64,000 bases of DNA from Puccinellia tenuiflora (taxonomy: Eukaryota; Streptophyta; Magnoliopsida; Poales; Poaceae): NCBI GenBank assembly GCA_012064385.1, contig QRDG01000609.1, forward strand, positions 124,001-188,000. The letters run 5' to 3'. The stretch's first letter is position 1, and the number at the start of each line of letters is the position of its first letter. The notes beneath the pieces are model-generated. The model did not search any database and had not been told where the DNA came from. It saw nothing but the letters and a program-made list of their open reading frames with translations. The position numbers and the translations under genes are program-made. This document shows, piece by piece, positions 1 through 10,811 of this stretch.

Positions 1-430
1 TGGTCTATATATGTTTGAAGTGATGCCTACATCTTTAGAGGGATACCACTAGTGAAACTATGGCCCATGGTCCATTCTTTTACATTGATTACAAACTTGT
101 TCTTCACTGTCCATTTTGTTACTATTTATGTTTTCGTTCACTTTCTATACTATATGTTTTATCCACTGTTTTTAGGCAGACGGGAACTACCTGGAACGTT
201 GGGGACAAGGGTGGTTTGTGTGTTGTGTGCCAGTCCTACATCAAACTCTATGGCATATTGTATTCCTACTGGTTCGATAACCTACACTGAGGGAAATTTG
301 CTTTTGTGCTACATCCACCTTCCTCTTGGGGTGATTTCCAACGTTAGACATCATATAAATTTCTGGCGCGCCTTCAATTGCCAGCAATCACTGATGACGG
401 AAATCAAGATCGTAGACCAACTTTCCCATT
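1..430 (+). repeat. Degenerate gypsy-type LTR 3' end with decayed primer-binding site
   Basis: The stretch around 240-330, a phrase of the kind 'ctggttcgataacctacactgagggaaat', and the run into GGCGCGCC at 365 resemble the end of a Triticeae gypsy LTR followed by a mutated TGGCGCC-type primer-binding site. The left end lies outside the window. The reading frame across 52-432 gives a hydrophobic low-complexity peptide without any domain, so I treat it as chance. The family assignment rests on remembered LTR phrasing and is uncertain. Confidence 0.4.
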
Positions 431-1321
431 AAATCTATTGTGACTTATGTTCATCTTTTGATGCGTATGTTCCGAGCTCATGACTATCATGCCTGAACGT
501 CAATACAACAAAGTGATCTTGTTGTGCAAACAGTTTGCACCCTCCTCACATGCGTCAAGGTTTGTCGTACCCATGTGACATGGCGCACCTAGAAGTTAAA
601 AGTATTCCACGATGGTACACTTGGGAGAACACTAGGAACTTGATATTTCAATATGAGGAATCACCTAATAAACACTATTATTAGAAATCAATAAGGATGC
701 ATAAAAGGGATTAACATCACATGCAATTCATAAATTATTTGATATGATATAGCGCCTGTCATCTAACAAGACCGGATCATCGTAAAAAAACTCCGTCTTC
801 ACAAAATCCTGTCATGGCCAGAAAACGCCAAATTCCTGCCGAGGCAGAAATTTCTACCACGACAGAGAATCTACCAAAAACTTGTTTTGTGGTGGTTTCC
901 TTGAGCCCTCTTCTTCTTTGGAGGAGAACACCTTCTTCACGCATGGCATATCATGAATTTCCACTGATGCATGATCATCATCTCTCTGGTTACCACAAAT
1001 AAAAATTGTTCTTATCTATGTAGCTACATAAATAAATGCACTACATGAAGTTCAACGCACAAGTCGTGTAAATGACAATCATATGGATCCAGCCATCATG
1101 CTGTAACATGACACACGGGTCATGCAAAAAAAAAGTACTTTGGATAGCATATCATACAATAAACTGTCATGGTGAAGACTATAGCACATCACATGTCCTA
1201 CAAAATCAAGTTAGATACCTCTAAAAGTTGTTTGCAATTTTGTGCTGCTATGGTTTACGTGGCAAACCGTAGCTACCTATGTCCATAATCAAGAATGATA
1301 ATTCAAGTTGCTAGATTAACA
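431..1321. other. AT-rich sequence, nothing recognised
   Basis: No gene, RNA or clear repeat is visible. It may be decayed internal sequence of one of the retroelements that flank the CACTA insertion. Confidence 0.5.
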
Positions 1322-1540
1322 TACTAGTAGAGAAAGGGGCAACAGCACCGGTTGTATTGGACCTTTAGTACCGGTTGTGCAACCGGTACTAAAAGGTCGG
1401 CACTAAAGGGTCACCCCTTTAGTACCGGTTTTATATACAACCAGTACTAAAGGCCCTCCACGTGGGCACAGCAGCGCACGCCCAGGCGGAGTACCTTTAG
1501 TACCGGTTGGTAATACCAACCGGAATTAAAGGTTTCTGCA
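1322..1540. repeat. CACTA end (3' side of its genes) with subterminal inverted repeats
   Basis: After the terminal repeat come several direct and inverted copies of the 14-bp motif TTTAGTACCGGTTG and its reverse complement at about 1369-1395, 1420-1452 and 1495-1530. Such arrays are the binding sites of the element's own DNA-binding protein in En/Spm transposons. Confidence 0.8.
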
Positions 1541-1807
1541 TTTTTTGCCCCCCTTATTTTTTCAGGGAGGTTTAGGTTTTCGGTTTTATTTCTTTTCGCT
1601 TATTTTTCGGGGTTTAGGGTTTCTATTTTTTTCCTTTTCACTCATTTTTCAGGATTTCGGAGGAGAGCACGTATAAAATACACACTACACATATAACGTA
1701 CTCACTACACATATAAAGTACTCTCGTTAATTACATATAAAGTCATAATTACAATGGAGATCAACGCTAGCTAGTACATGCACGGAGTGAGTCTATTTTT
1801 CGACATA
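1541..1807. other. Noncoding T-rich stretch in the CACTA element
   Basis: This is a T-rich segment followed by a short direct repeat at 1676-1735 (acacactacacatataa). It corresponds to the 3' untranslated region of the minus-strand Ulp1-like gene. No coding potential is seen. Confidence 0.5.
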
Positions 1808-4800
1808 GTAGAATTCACCGAATTCATCTATGACATGCGTCAGCATGAATCCCGCCAATTCCTCCGCAATAGCTTTTACGCGGTTTTGTGGTAGGAGCTG
1901 GTTCCGCTTCCTTGACATCTTTAAAAGAAGGAGATCCGGTCAGTTATGATCGAAACTAAACACAATTGATGGTTGCAAAATAAAAGTTGTATATGATATT
2001 TACATACCTCTCGATTTCTTACACTATTGACTCTCTCATTGACCCTCATGTGAATATACTCGCAAACGTAGTATCCACATAGTTGAGTCCCCTGTGGTTG
2101 TCGCAGACACCACTATACAAGAATATAATTTAATCAAATAATAATCAAGAGAATGATAATGGTATTAGAAAGATACACAGACCTATATACGTAGTAGTAC
2201 TTACATTGTTAGCCTTGAACTCCAGCTTATCTTTCCATTCACCGCGTTCTTCCGCGATGAACTTTCTCCAAACCCTGCCCAGAAAAGAAAATGAATTGAG
2301 CAGTTATTTTATATACTTTTGATATCCGGAAATGAACGAAAGTGGACGATATAGTGCGATTGAAATTATCTCTTGAGCATTAGACGCACGCTTTTGTAAT
2401 CATCTTGATCTTTCCTTAATGAGTCCCAGACTTCAACTTCTCCTTCGTCGAGTCTAATGATAAACAGAATGTAGTGGAACCTACGCACATTTATATACGC
2501 AGGTATTCAGAACTCATCAATTACACTTATTATCGAGAAAGCAAAATAGAATGTGTACAAGACAGTAACACTAACCCGAAGTTGTAAGGAAAAAGTATTT
2601 CCTTTTTGGTACTTTGTCGCTTAAAAAACATTAGCAAACGGTCCTCTGTGTCCTGGACATACAGAGGACTTTCTACGGTGACTTCATTAACTTTATCCGG
2701 GTCAATGAACCCAATGTCCCAGATTCCACCCATTCGGCATTCACGAATCTTCATTCTGCATAATAGCATACAAAAGAATGTTGTGTGGATAATTACAAGC
2801 AATGAAACGAGCTTAACTATAAATAATTAAATTACACGAATAAATTACTTACAGACAATAGCAGCTGATGATAGATTTGTCGAGAGCAAGTTGATTGTAC
2901 ATCTGAAAAAGTTCGGAGAACTCAACCTGCACACCATATTCTCAGAAGTAGTGTTGTTCCTTAACTCCCGCCATGAGATATTCTCTCCCTTGTTTTGCGG
3001 CGGCCATGTACCAGTTATTCAATTTATATAACTGTGTTGTTAGAGCACTCGGATTTTCGACCAGAGGCAGCCCGAGTTCAAATTTAGGTTGAATTGTTAT
3101 CTGCGCTATTTCATAACCTGTGTCGCCAATGACAACTTCTCCATGCTCGATTTCCCGAGCTTCAGAAGGCACAATGAGCGGGGCGATCAATTGTGCTTCT
3201 TGTTCTCCTAGCTGGGCAACTCTTTTCCCGCACACTTTTTCTTTCTCCGTCTGTGAGGAAAGTACCTTGTCAATACCTCGCTCATAGTCTGAAAGGGGCG
3301 GCTGTGGAAACCTATATAGGTTGTCAACGGTGCGATCTTTTACCTCGGTTGGTATAGTCTTCAGAAGTTCCTTTATGGGGTCAAGTCTTGCCTCCAGTCT
3401 TTCCTTTTTTCTGTTCAAAAAAGGCTTTAGCCTTGCCTTGTGTGCTCAGTTTTAATTCCTCCATAGTCATCTCGCTAGCTAACTTCTCAGGAGCCTTGAC
3501 TTCCTTGGGTTTTCTTGCACGTTTCTTGACAGGGGACGACGTGAACAGCTTCCGCTTTGTCAAATTACTGCTAGTGGGCGCAGCAGTCGGCTGACGGGAC
3601 GGCGCGGGCGATGGACTCGCGGTGGGCTCCCAATCGTCGGGGGAGGAGGGTGGACTTTGATGTGGTGAATTTCTAACCGGAGGAGTCGATGGCCTTGGCG
3701 CCGAGTCTGAAAACTTGATGTATTTCTTCTTCCATAGAACGATACCAAGCTCGACTTCTCCCAATGTCTTCTCGCCTTCAGCTCCAGGAATGTCAAGATG
3801 CATTGAGTTGAATCCTGACAAAACTTTCGTGACCCCGACACGAGCAAATCCAGCTGGAATCTCACCAAAATGGAAGGTTGCTCCAAGTTGATGTGGTAAA
3901 GCATAGCCATTCGCCACCGGAAAACTAAGGTTATTCATTGGTGCATGTAACTCACAATTTGTCTTCTCTGTGATATCATCCACGGGGTAGCGCGCCGCCG
4001 ACGGTTCATCAACTGTAGGATCTTGTAGCTGCGTGGAACCCACGCTGCTTTTCCGCTGAGATGGGCAGACTTCGACTGCATGATCTTCTACTCGCGGCTG
4101 ACATTCCCTTTGCTGGGTAATTAAAGCCAGTTGCTCCTTCACATCATGCATCTGGCGTTCTAATGCAGTAAACCTCTCCACCTCCCTCTTTTTACTTCTG
4201 CAATGTTTTCTATAAGTTGCAGCAGTCCTCCGGAAACCCTTCAAGATAACCAACCCCGCCTCCTCTGCCTCGACATCGTCCCCTAGTGTTCTTTATTCCT
4301 GAGGGCGAGTGAAAGCTTGTCGTCCTCTCTATCGGGAACATATTTTCTCTGTCGGACTAGTTCTATTGCGTCAACTAGTTTTTTGGCGACTCTTGTAATT
4401 CTTTTCTTCCATTTTCCCTGTGCAACAATCAGCCCTGTGTCTGGGTCCAAGACTGCCCCATGCTGCGAACAACCAGAACTTGGACCTGTCGGGGCAGCCA
4501 TCTGTCTGTGGAGTGATCCCTTTTTTACGCAGCTCGTTTTCATAGGCTTCCCACTTAGGCAAGGCAGTCTTGTAGCCACCTGAGCCCAAACGATGGTGAT
4601 ATTTCTTCTTCTGAGCATTCAACTTATTTTGGGTCGATCAGGGCCACAGCGACGGCCGATTTCCTATATTCCGCAAATTCAGGCCAGTCATCTTTTAGCT
4701 TCTCTAGAGGTCCGGTGAAATTTGGAGGTTTTTTTGCATATTTTCTCTACAATCCGTTCTTCCAGTTCTTAATTGCTGGGCCATTTTGCTAAGAGTCCAT

Positions 4801-4990
4801 TCCTTGACTTTATCCTGCCTCTTCTGTGGGAGATCTGCCGGTAGGGTGAAAGAATCCAACATCGAGGTCCAAAGGGTATCTTTAATTCTTTCCTCAAGAT
4901 ATTTTGCGCCAATGTTGGCTTTCTTCGGCTTATTCCATTCTGCAACGGTGATCGGGACGGCGTCCCTAACAAGAACGCCGCATTGAGCTA
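1808..4990 (-). pseudogene. CACTA second protein: transposase_24-like region plus Ulp1-type cysteine protease domain
   Basis: This is a multi-exon minus-strand gene of the kind found beside TNP2 in grass CACTA elements. In reading order there is a segment 4986-4740 (begins CGVLVRDAVPITVAEW). Next is a KKYHHRLGSGGYKTALPKW segment (4610-4480) typical of Transposase_24. A one-base insertion near 4461-4466 then shifts the frame into ...DPDTGLIVAQGKWKK. A 290-residue basic/proline-rich part follows (4253-3381), and a frame change near 3405-3420 leads into 3418-2942. Further exons lie at about 2943-2857, 2763-2581 (MKIRECR...ILFPYNFG), 2484-2371 (RFHYILFIIRLDEGEVEVWD), 2278-2203, about 2110-2010 (GTQLCGYYVCEY) and 1924-1808. 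The last four carry the Ulp1 fold: His in FHYIL, Asp in VWDS and the probable nucleophile Cys in LCGYY are all present. The donor after the His/Asp exon reads AT instead of GT (2369-2370), so splicing is probably lost there. In SUMO-protease relatives these residues cleave isopeptide bonds; the role in transposition is unknown. Confidence 0.75.
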
Positions 4991-5040
4991 CATAATTAGT
5001 GTAAGTTTCAAAATTGCTAAACTTCCAAAATTGCTACACT

Positions 5041-5222
5041 AAAAATTGATAACCTATAATAACCTAAACAATAATAAGCTAAAATAATAACCTAAACAAT
5101 AATAAGCTAAACAATAATAACCTAAACAATAATAACCTAAACAATAATAACCTAAACAATAATAACCTAAACAATAATAAGCTAAACAATAATAACCTAA
5201 ACAATAATAAGCTAAACAATAA
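5041..5222. repeat. 15-bp minisatellite (AACCTAAACAATAAT)
   Basis: About eleven tandem copies of a 15-bp unit, with aacctaaacaataat and aagctaaacaataat variants. It lies just upstream (minus-strand sense) of the Ulp1-like gene, probably in an intron or leader. Confidence 0.9.
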
Positions 5223-5234
5223 AATGAAAGAAAA

Positions 5235-5600
5235 CCTCAATGCTTAGGCCGGCCGAGGCAGTGGCGGAGGTGGCCGGAGGCCGGCGATGGCGGAGGAGGG
5301 CACAGCGGAGGGCGGCGTGGAGGGCACGGCGGAGAGCGGTGGAGGCGCAGCGGAGGGCAGCGTGGAGGGCGCGGCGGAGCGCGGTGGCCAGAGACCGGTG
5401 GAGGCCGGAGGCGTAGCGCGGCGGAGGAGGCCGCACGTGTGGCGGTGTGGCCGGTGGAGGAGGCCGCGGCGGAGGGCGTCCGCGGCGGAGGGAGGCGGCG
5501 CCGTCAACGGCGTGGAGTGGCGCGGTGGAGGGCGTCCGCGGCGGAAGGAGATGGAACGGCGGAGGGGCGCGGCCGAGAAGTCGATTGGGGAATGAATCGG
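5235..5600. other. GC-rich low-complexity segment in the CACTA element
   Basis: A roughly 360-bp block of GGCGGAGG-type repeats is open in several frames on both strands (Ala/Gly/Glu-rich on plus, Pro/Ser/Ala-rich on minus). The simultaneous openness comes from base composition. No domain is recognisable. It may be leader sequence of the minus-strand gene. Confidence 0.5.
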
Positions 5601-5631
5601 CGGGCGTGGCTTGTTAAACTGTTCGAAAATC

Positions 5632-5790
5632 CTTTAGCACCGGTTGTTCTAAACAACCGGTACAAAAGGGTCTTTTGTACCGGTTGCTTAGAACAACCGG
5701 TGCTAAAGGCTTGTTTTTGGGCCGCGGCAAATCTTTGCGCGCGAAAACCCCTTTAGTACCGGTTGTCCAGAACAACCGGTACTAATGGGC
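5632..5790. repeat. Internal cluster of CACTA subterminal repeats
   Basis: Four inverted copies of the ACCGGTTG motif (for example tagcaccggttgttcta facing aacaaccggtgctaaa) lie in the middle of the element. No terminal repeat adjoins them. Either part of a related element inserted here or the array was duplicated internally. Confidence 0.75.
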
Positions 5791-6300
5791 TTTTGTTTTT
5801 TTCTCTCTTATTTTTTCTTTCTTATGTTTTCTGTTTATTTTTGTTTTCTGTTTATTTTTTCTTTTTTATGTTTTATGTTTATTTTTTCTTTCTTATGTTT
5901 TCTGTTTATTTTTTCTCTCTTATTTTTTCTATCTATTTGTTTGAGATTAGAGGTGAATTCATTTAATTAAAAAATTTGGAATTTGAACTTAATTAAGTCA
6001 TTAAACTTATAAATTCAATATCTTTTCATATGTTTATCAGTAAAAATGTAATTAAAATATCAAATTGTTGATAAAAAATGTAAGCTATCTATTTATGACA
6101 AATTCATTTTTTTTTAAATTATAGGTGAATTCATTTAATTACAAAATTTGGAATTTGAACTCCATTAAGTCATTAATTAAACTTATAAATTCAATATCTT
6201 TTATATGTTTATCAGAAAATGCAATTAAAATATCAATATTCATTAATTAAACTTATATATTCATTGAAGTCCGAAGGAGGCGGGCCGTCCCCCTCGTACC
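5791..6300. repeat. T-rich tandem repeat and AT-rich direct repeat
   Basis: Positions 5800-5940 are repeats of a unit close to TTTCTTATGTTTTCTGTTTA. From about 5950 and again from about 6122, a block of about 110 bp beginning GGTGAATTCATTTAATTA recurs with an offset near 173 bp. This stretch is noncoding. Confidence 0.7.
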
Positions 6301-6451
6301 TGGCGAGACTCAATATTTTGCATACATATGCATGAATATCACACACATCTCCGGAAGTTGATAGTTTAGGTCGCAAGTTTTCAAAAGCAAGTAGTAACCT
6401 AAACTACGATCACAGACAAGAGAACTGCAATGGCGATCACAGACTCTGAAA

Positions 6452-6772
6452 CTAACTTCGACCGGTTCCTGAGCCGCGGGGTGCTGAGCCGCCGGCGCTG
6501 CGCATCCAAAGAGAAGGAACCCTCACAGGGTCATAGCTCACGTGAGAAGGAACCCTCTGAAGAAACGACCACCTACTGTCATACTGCCTATCCAATAGAT
6601 ACATGTAGCAACGGACGTGCTCATCCTCCTCCCTGATACGGCGACGTACCTCCTCCTCGGGGGCCGGCTCCCTCTGCACCGAGCGTGGCCCACACGACTG
6701 CCACCGGAGAAGATCCGGGTCGACGACGTCACCCGGATTCCTCACCAAGCTGCGCATCCCGGAAGGTAGCAC
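6452..6772 (-). CDS. Possible exon of a CACTA protein, function unknown
   Basis: An open frame of 106 residues with a charged centre (EPAPEEEVRRRIREEDEHVR) and a Ser/Gly/Arg-rich tail reads in the same direction as the transposase and lies downstream of it. Its composition is not low complexity in the middle, and the phrase looks like conserved transposon protein, but I cannot name a domain. It could be a C-terminal exon of a transposon gene. Nothing around it decides the start or the splice sites. Confidence 0.3.
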   Translation of the reverse strand: MLPSGMRSLVRNPGDVVDPDLLRWQSCGPRSVQREPAPEEEVRRRIREEDEHVRCYMYLLDRQYDSRWSFLQRVPSHVSYDPVRVPSLWMRSAGGSAPRGSGTGRS

Positions 6773-6979
6773 CTCCCAGTGCTAGCCCGGTGGAGCCCAG
6801 TCCCGCACATCGCCCCTCTGGTCCAACATGGACATCGTCGCCGAGAACACCTAAGTCAAAATTTTGTTACAATGGAAGAGTGATGAGGTTGCATATATGA
6901 GTTTATATGTGATATGGCAATGGCGGCCAAGCCTACATATATATAGTGAGAAATTACGGGAAGACGAAGGCGGGAAGCG

Positions 6980-7400
6980 GTGGAAGAAGCACACGGATCG
7001 TGTGTTTCCTTCGAGCACTTGTGGGTCGTTGGATCGGAAGCACACGGATCGTGTGTTTCCTTCGAGCGCTTGTGGGCTGTTGGATCAGGGCCTTTAGTAC
7101 CAGTTCGTGTTACCAACCGGGACTAAAGAAGCACACGGATCGTGTGTTTCTTTCAAGCGCTTGTGAGCCGTTGGATCAGGGGTGTGTTTCTTTAGAGCGC
7201 TTGTGAGCCGTTGGATCAGAAGCATACAGATCGTGTGTTTCCTTCGAGCGCTTGTGAGCTGTTGGATCAGGGCCTTTAGTACCGGTTCGTGTTACCAACC
7301 GGGACTAAAGAAGCACACGGATCGTGTGTTTCTTTCAAGCGCTTGTGAGCCGTTGGATCAGGGGTGTGTTTCTTTTAAGGGCTTGTGAGCTATTGGATCT
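6980..7400 (+). repeat. Tandem repeat of about 180 bp containing a CACTA-type motif
   Basis: Blocks built from GATCGTGTGTTTCCTTCGAG, CGCTTGTGAGCCGTTGGATC and CCTTTAGTACCGGTTCGTG repeat with a spacing near 180 bp (for example the TTTAGTACC copies at about 7091 and 7274). The repeat ends directly before the TATA box at 7440, so it forms the upstream region of the hairpin cluster. Confidence 0.75.
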
Positions 7401-7439
7401 GCACTCCCACCTCATCCACAGGTACACCTTCTAATCGCC

Positions 7440-7448
7440 TATAAATAG
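7440..7448 (+). promoter_or_regulatory. TATA box upstream of the three-hairpin cluster
   Basis: TATAAATAG is a good match to the plant TATA consensus and sits 62 bp before the first hairpin. A start about 30 bp downstream (near 7475) would give a transcript that includes all three hairpins. Confidence 0.55.
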
Positions 7449-7501
7449 CGACGTCCCTGCAGCGAAACGGCACACAACGAGCGTCTACCTTTGCCACCGA
7501 A

Positions 7502-7579
7502 CCCAATGGTTGGATTTAGCCTACCCGCTGGCATGTTCCCTAACATAAGCCCTCGGGTAGGTTGAATCCAACCACTGGA
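7502..7579 (+). ncRNA. Candidate small-RNA hairpin 1
   Basis: The arm 7504-7527 (CCAATGGTTGGATTTAGCCT and on) pairs with 7554-7577 (CGGGTAGGTTGAATCCAACC and on) over 24 positions with two or three mismatches, leaving a loop of about 26 nt. Size and pairing fit a plant microRNA precursor. I do not recognise a known mature sequence. Strand choice follows the TATA box; the complementary strand would fold equally well. Confidence 0.5.
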
Positions 7580-7655
7580 TTAGGGTGACACAATGATGAA
7601 TTGCCGAGTAGGTGGGAGTGGTGATGGTGGAAGTGGTAGCCATGCCTCTCGGTCG

Positions 7656-7755
7656 GATCCAAGCAGCTGCAAGGTGCTCTGATGATCTACAACATTCCCA
7701 ACACTTTTTGGGACGGTCGTTAGATCATTAGAGAAGTCTTGCGGCTGCTTGGATC
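7656..7755 (+). ncRNA. Candidate small-RNA hairpin 2
   Basis: The arm 7656-7693 (GATCCAAGCAGCTGCAAGGT...) pairs with 7715-7755 (...GAAGTCTTGCGGCTGCTTGG) through a stem of about 38 bp with a few bulges near the middle and a loop of about 22 nt. The fold is longer than hairpin 1 and within the range of grass microRNA precursors. No known family is recognised. Confidence 0.5.
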
Positions 7756-7856
7756 AAAGGTCGATTTGCTGCTCACGACGACGCGAGACGGATGCGCAAG
7801 CTTCTGGATGGGCAAAACCAGTGTTGGATCAGCCACATGACCCTATATGCAAATCA

Positions 7857-7945
7857 TTCGGATTCCCGTCATACAGCCCAACGGTGCATTTGATATGCAG
7901 GCACTCACGAGCCACCGTTGGGCTGTATGACGGGGAAACCGTGTG
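7857..7945 (+). ncRNA. Candidate small-RNA hairpin 3, miR9666-like
   Basis: Positions 7865-7886 (starts CCCGTCATACAGCCCAACGG) and 7913-7934 form an uninterrupted 22-bp stem, extended by weaker pairs on both sides, with a 26-nt loop. The 3' arm around CCGTTGGGCTGTATGACGG resembles, from memory, wheat miR9666. This identity needs a miRBase comparison. A perfect 22-nt duplex is unusual for an old inverted repeat and suggests recent origin or selection. Confidence 0.55.
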
Positions 7946-7982
7946 CATTTGATAAAAGGTTTAATACATTAATTATTACACA

Positions 7983-10808
7983 TCACCAACAACATCCATA
8001 TCTAGTTTTCACTTGTTTCTTCATGTGTGTCCCTTTCTTCTGGTTGCGCCGTAGCCATGGACAATCTTCATCATTTAACACGATGCTTGGGTCAGTTTTC
8101 ACTTTGAAGGGCGGAATTTCATTAAACTTATTGTAATCTTCTAACATGTCTGTCTTGTCCTCCACTCCCACGATGTTTCTTTTCCCTGAAAGAACTATGT
8201 GGCGCTTTGGCTGATCGCATGATGTATCGGCTTGCTTATCTTTTCTTTTTTCGGTCTGGAAGACATGTCCTTCACATAGAAAATCTGAGCCACATCATTG
8301 GCTAGGACGAATGGCTCGGTGTGGTACCCAAGATTGTTGAGATCCACTGTAGTCATTCCGTACCGCCGGTCCATCTCTACCCCACCTGCCAGGTTGACCC
8401 ATTTGCACTGAAACAAAGGGATCTTAAAAGAAGGTCCATAGTCAAGTTCCCATATCTGCTGTATGCAACCATAATATGTGTCCTTTGTCCCATCGTCGTT
8501 TGTTGCATCAAAGCGGACACCACTGTTTTGGTTAGTGCTCTTTTTGTCTTGGGTTTCTATGTAAAATGTATTCCCATTTATCTCGTACCCTTGGAAAGTC
8601 AATATAGTCGAAGATGGTGACTTGGCCAACAAGTATAGCTCATCTCCAATAGTGGTGTTATTAATGAGATGTGTACGCAACCAACTGCCGAAAGTTTCCA
8701 CGTGCTTTCCTTTAATCTAGAAGTTAGTCTGCTCCGGGTATTCGGAGCGTAAAATATCCATGTGTTTCATGATATACGGAGCCACCAAACTGAAATTTTG
8801 TAGAACTGTGTAGTGTGCTTGAGTGAAAGAATGCCCGTCCATACTTCTTGTTGCTTTCTTTCCTAGCGTGCATTTTCCACGCAGTCTCCCCTCATGGCGC
8901 GATTGAGGAACACCGATAGGCTTAAGATCAGGAATAAAGTCAACACAAAACTCAATGACCTCCTCTGTTCCATAGCCCTTGGACATGCTTCCTTCTGGCC
9001 TAGCACGGTTATGAACGTATTTCTTTAAGACTCCCATGAATCTCTTAAAGGGGAACATGTTGTGTAGAAATACAGGACCGAGAATGGAAATCTCTTGACT
9101 AGGTGAACTATGAGGTGCGTCATAATATTGAAGAAGGACGGTGGAAACACCAACTCAAAGCTGACAAGACATTGGACCACATCATTCTGTAAACTTGGTA
9201 GAGTTGCTGGATCGATTACCTTCTGGGAAATTGCATTGACGAATGCACATAGCTTCACAATGGGTACTCGAACGTTTTTCGGTAGAAGCCCCCTCAATGC
9301 AAACAGAAGTAATTGTGTCATAATCATGTGGCAATCATGAGACTTCAGGTTTTGGAACTTTTTCTCTGCCATGTTTATTATTCCCTTTATATTCGACGAG
9401 TAGCCAGAAGGGACCTTGAATACTGCTCAGGACTTGAAAAAAGATCTCCTTCTCTTTTTTGGTAAGAGCGTAGCTGGCAGTACCTTGATACTTCTCTGGA
9501 TTCTGATTGTCTCTTTCGTGCGTACGTTGCTGGTCCTGCCGTGCATTCGTTGTATCTTTCGTCTTCCCATACACGCCTAAAAAGTTTAGCAGGTTCACGC
9601 AAAAAATTTCGTCACGTGCATCACGTCGATTGCAGAGCGAACCTCTAGGATTTTCCAATAAGGTAAATCCCAAAATATAGATTTCTTTTTCCACAAGGGT
9701 ACGTGCTTGTTTGCGTCTTTCGGAACAGATAGACTGCCATGACCATTTCCAAAGATTACTTCTAAATCCTTGACCATGCCATATATAACATCACCATCAG
9801 GGCGTGTAGGCTTTGTCCGGTTATCTGCCTCACCTTTGAAATGCTTGCCTTTATTTCTTACGTGATGCCTGTTTAGAAGAAATCGACGATGCCCCAGATA
9901 CACAATCTTGTTACCTAAATATATACTGTCAGTATTATCTAAACAGTGCGTGCATGCATTGTATCCCTTGTTCGACTGTCCTGAAATGTTACTAAAAGCA
10001 GGCCAATCATTGATGGTTACAAACAGCAACGCTCATAGGCAAAATTCCTCCTGTTTGTACTTATCCCACACACGTACGCCTTCGTCAGACCACAACTGTA
10101 AAAGTTTATCAACTAATGGCCTCAGATACACATCAATAGTCGTTGACGGGTTTCTTCGGGCCTTGGATAAGCACTGGCATCATAATATACTTTTGTTTCA
10201 TGCACAACCAAGGAGGAAGGTTATAGATACATAGAGTCACGGCCAGGTGCTATGACTGCTGCTCTGCTCCCCAAACGGATTCAAGCCATCTGTACTTAGA
10301 CCAAATCTTAAGTTCCTTCCGTCAGCTGCAAAATGCCCAAACGCACTGTCGATGTTTCTCTCCACTGAGACCCATCAGAGGGGTGTCTCAGCATCTCGTC
10401 TTCCTACGGTCTTCTTTGTGCCATCGCAATAACTTGCCATGCTCTTTATTTCGGAACAAACGTTTCAACCGCGGTATTATAGGAGCATACCACATCACCT
10501 TCGCGGGAACCCTCTTCCTGGGGCTATGCTCGCCCTCAATATCACCTGGGTCATCTCGCCCGATCTTATACCGCAATTGCACCGCATATCAGGCATGCAT
10601 TCAAGTTCTCATACTTCTCACCGTGGTAGAGGATGCAGTCATTGATGCATGCATGTATCTTCTCCACCTCTAATCCAAGAGGACAGACAATCTTCTTTGC
10701 TTCGTATGTATTGTGGGGCAATTCATTATTCCTTGGAAGACTCTTCTTAAATATTTGTAGCAACTCTTCAAATGCCTTGTCAGATATTCCATTCTTTGCC
10801 TTACACTG
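7983..10808 (-). pseudogene. TNP2-type CACTA transposase, truncated and frameshifted
   Basis: This is the catalytic protein of En/Spm-CACTA elements (Transposase_21 family, with a following DUF4216-like region). From the N-terminal side it shows CKAKNGISDKAFEELLQIFK (10808), a WYAPIIPRLKRLFRN block (10495), LRFGLSTDGLNPFG (10300), LFVTINDWPAFSNISGQS (10026), AIDVMHVTK (9620), FQNLKSHDCHMIMTQLL (9355), FCVDFIPDLKP (8950) and the C-terminal TFGSWLRTHL to FYVKDMSSRPKK segment (8701-8195). The usual N-terminal transposase-associated part is absent because the subterminal repeats abut residue-coding sequence at about 10810. Other lesions: one extra base at 10574-10576, two extra bases near 10360, a stop at 10033-10035, a lost base at 9597-9606, and frame breaks near 9060-9110 and 8171-8195. 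It cannot encode a full transposase. Confidence 0.85.
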
Positions 10809-10811
10809 CAG

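Noticed and set aside
52..432. 126-codon hydrophobic protein
   Set aside because: It lies over a decayed LTR end, has no signal of a family and its frame is low in complexity.
5212..5595. Ala/Gly/Glu-rich or Pro-rich protein
   Set aside because: Open in several frames on both strands because of GGCGGAGG repeats; no domain.
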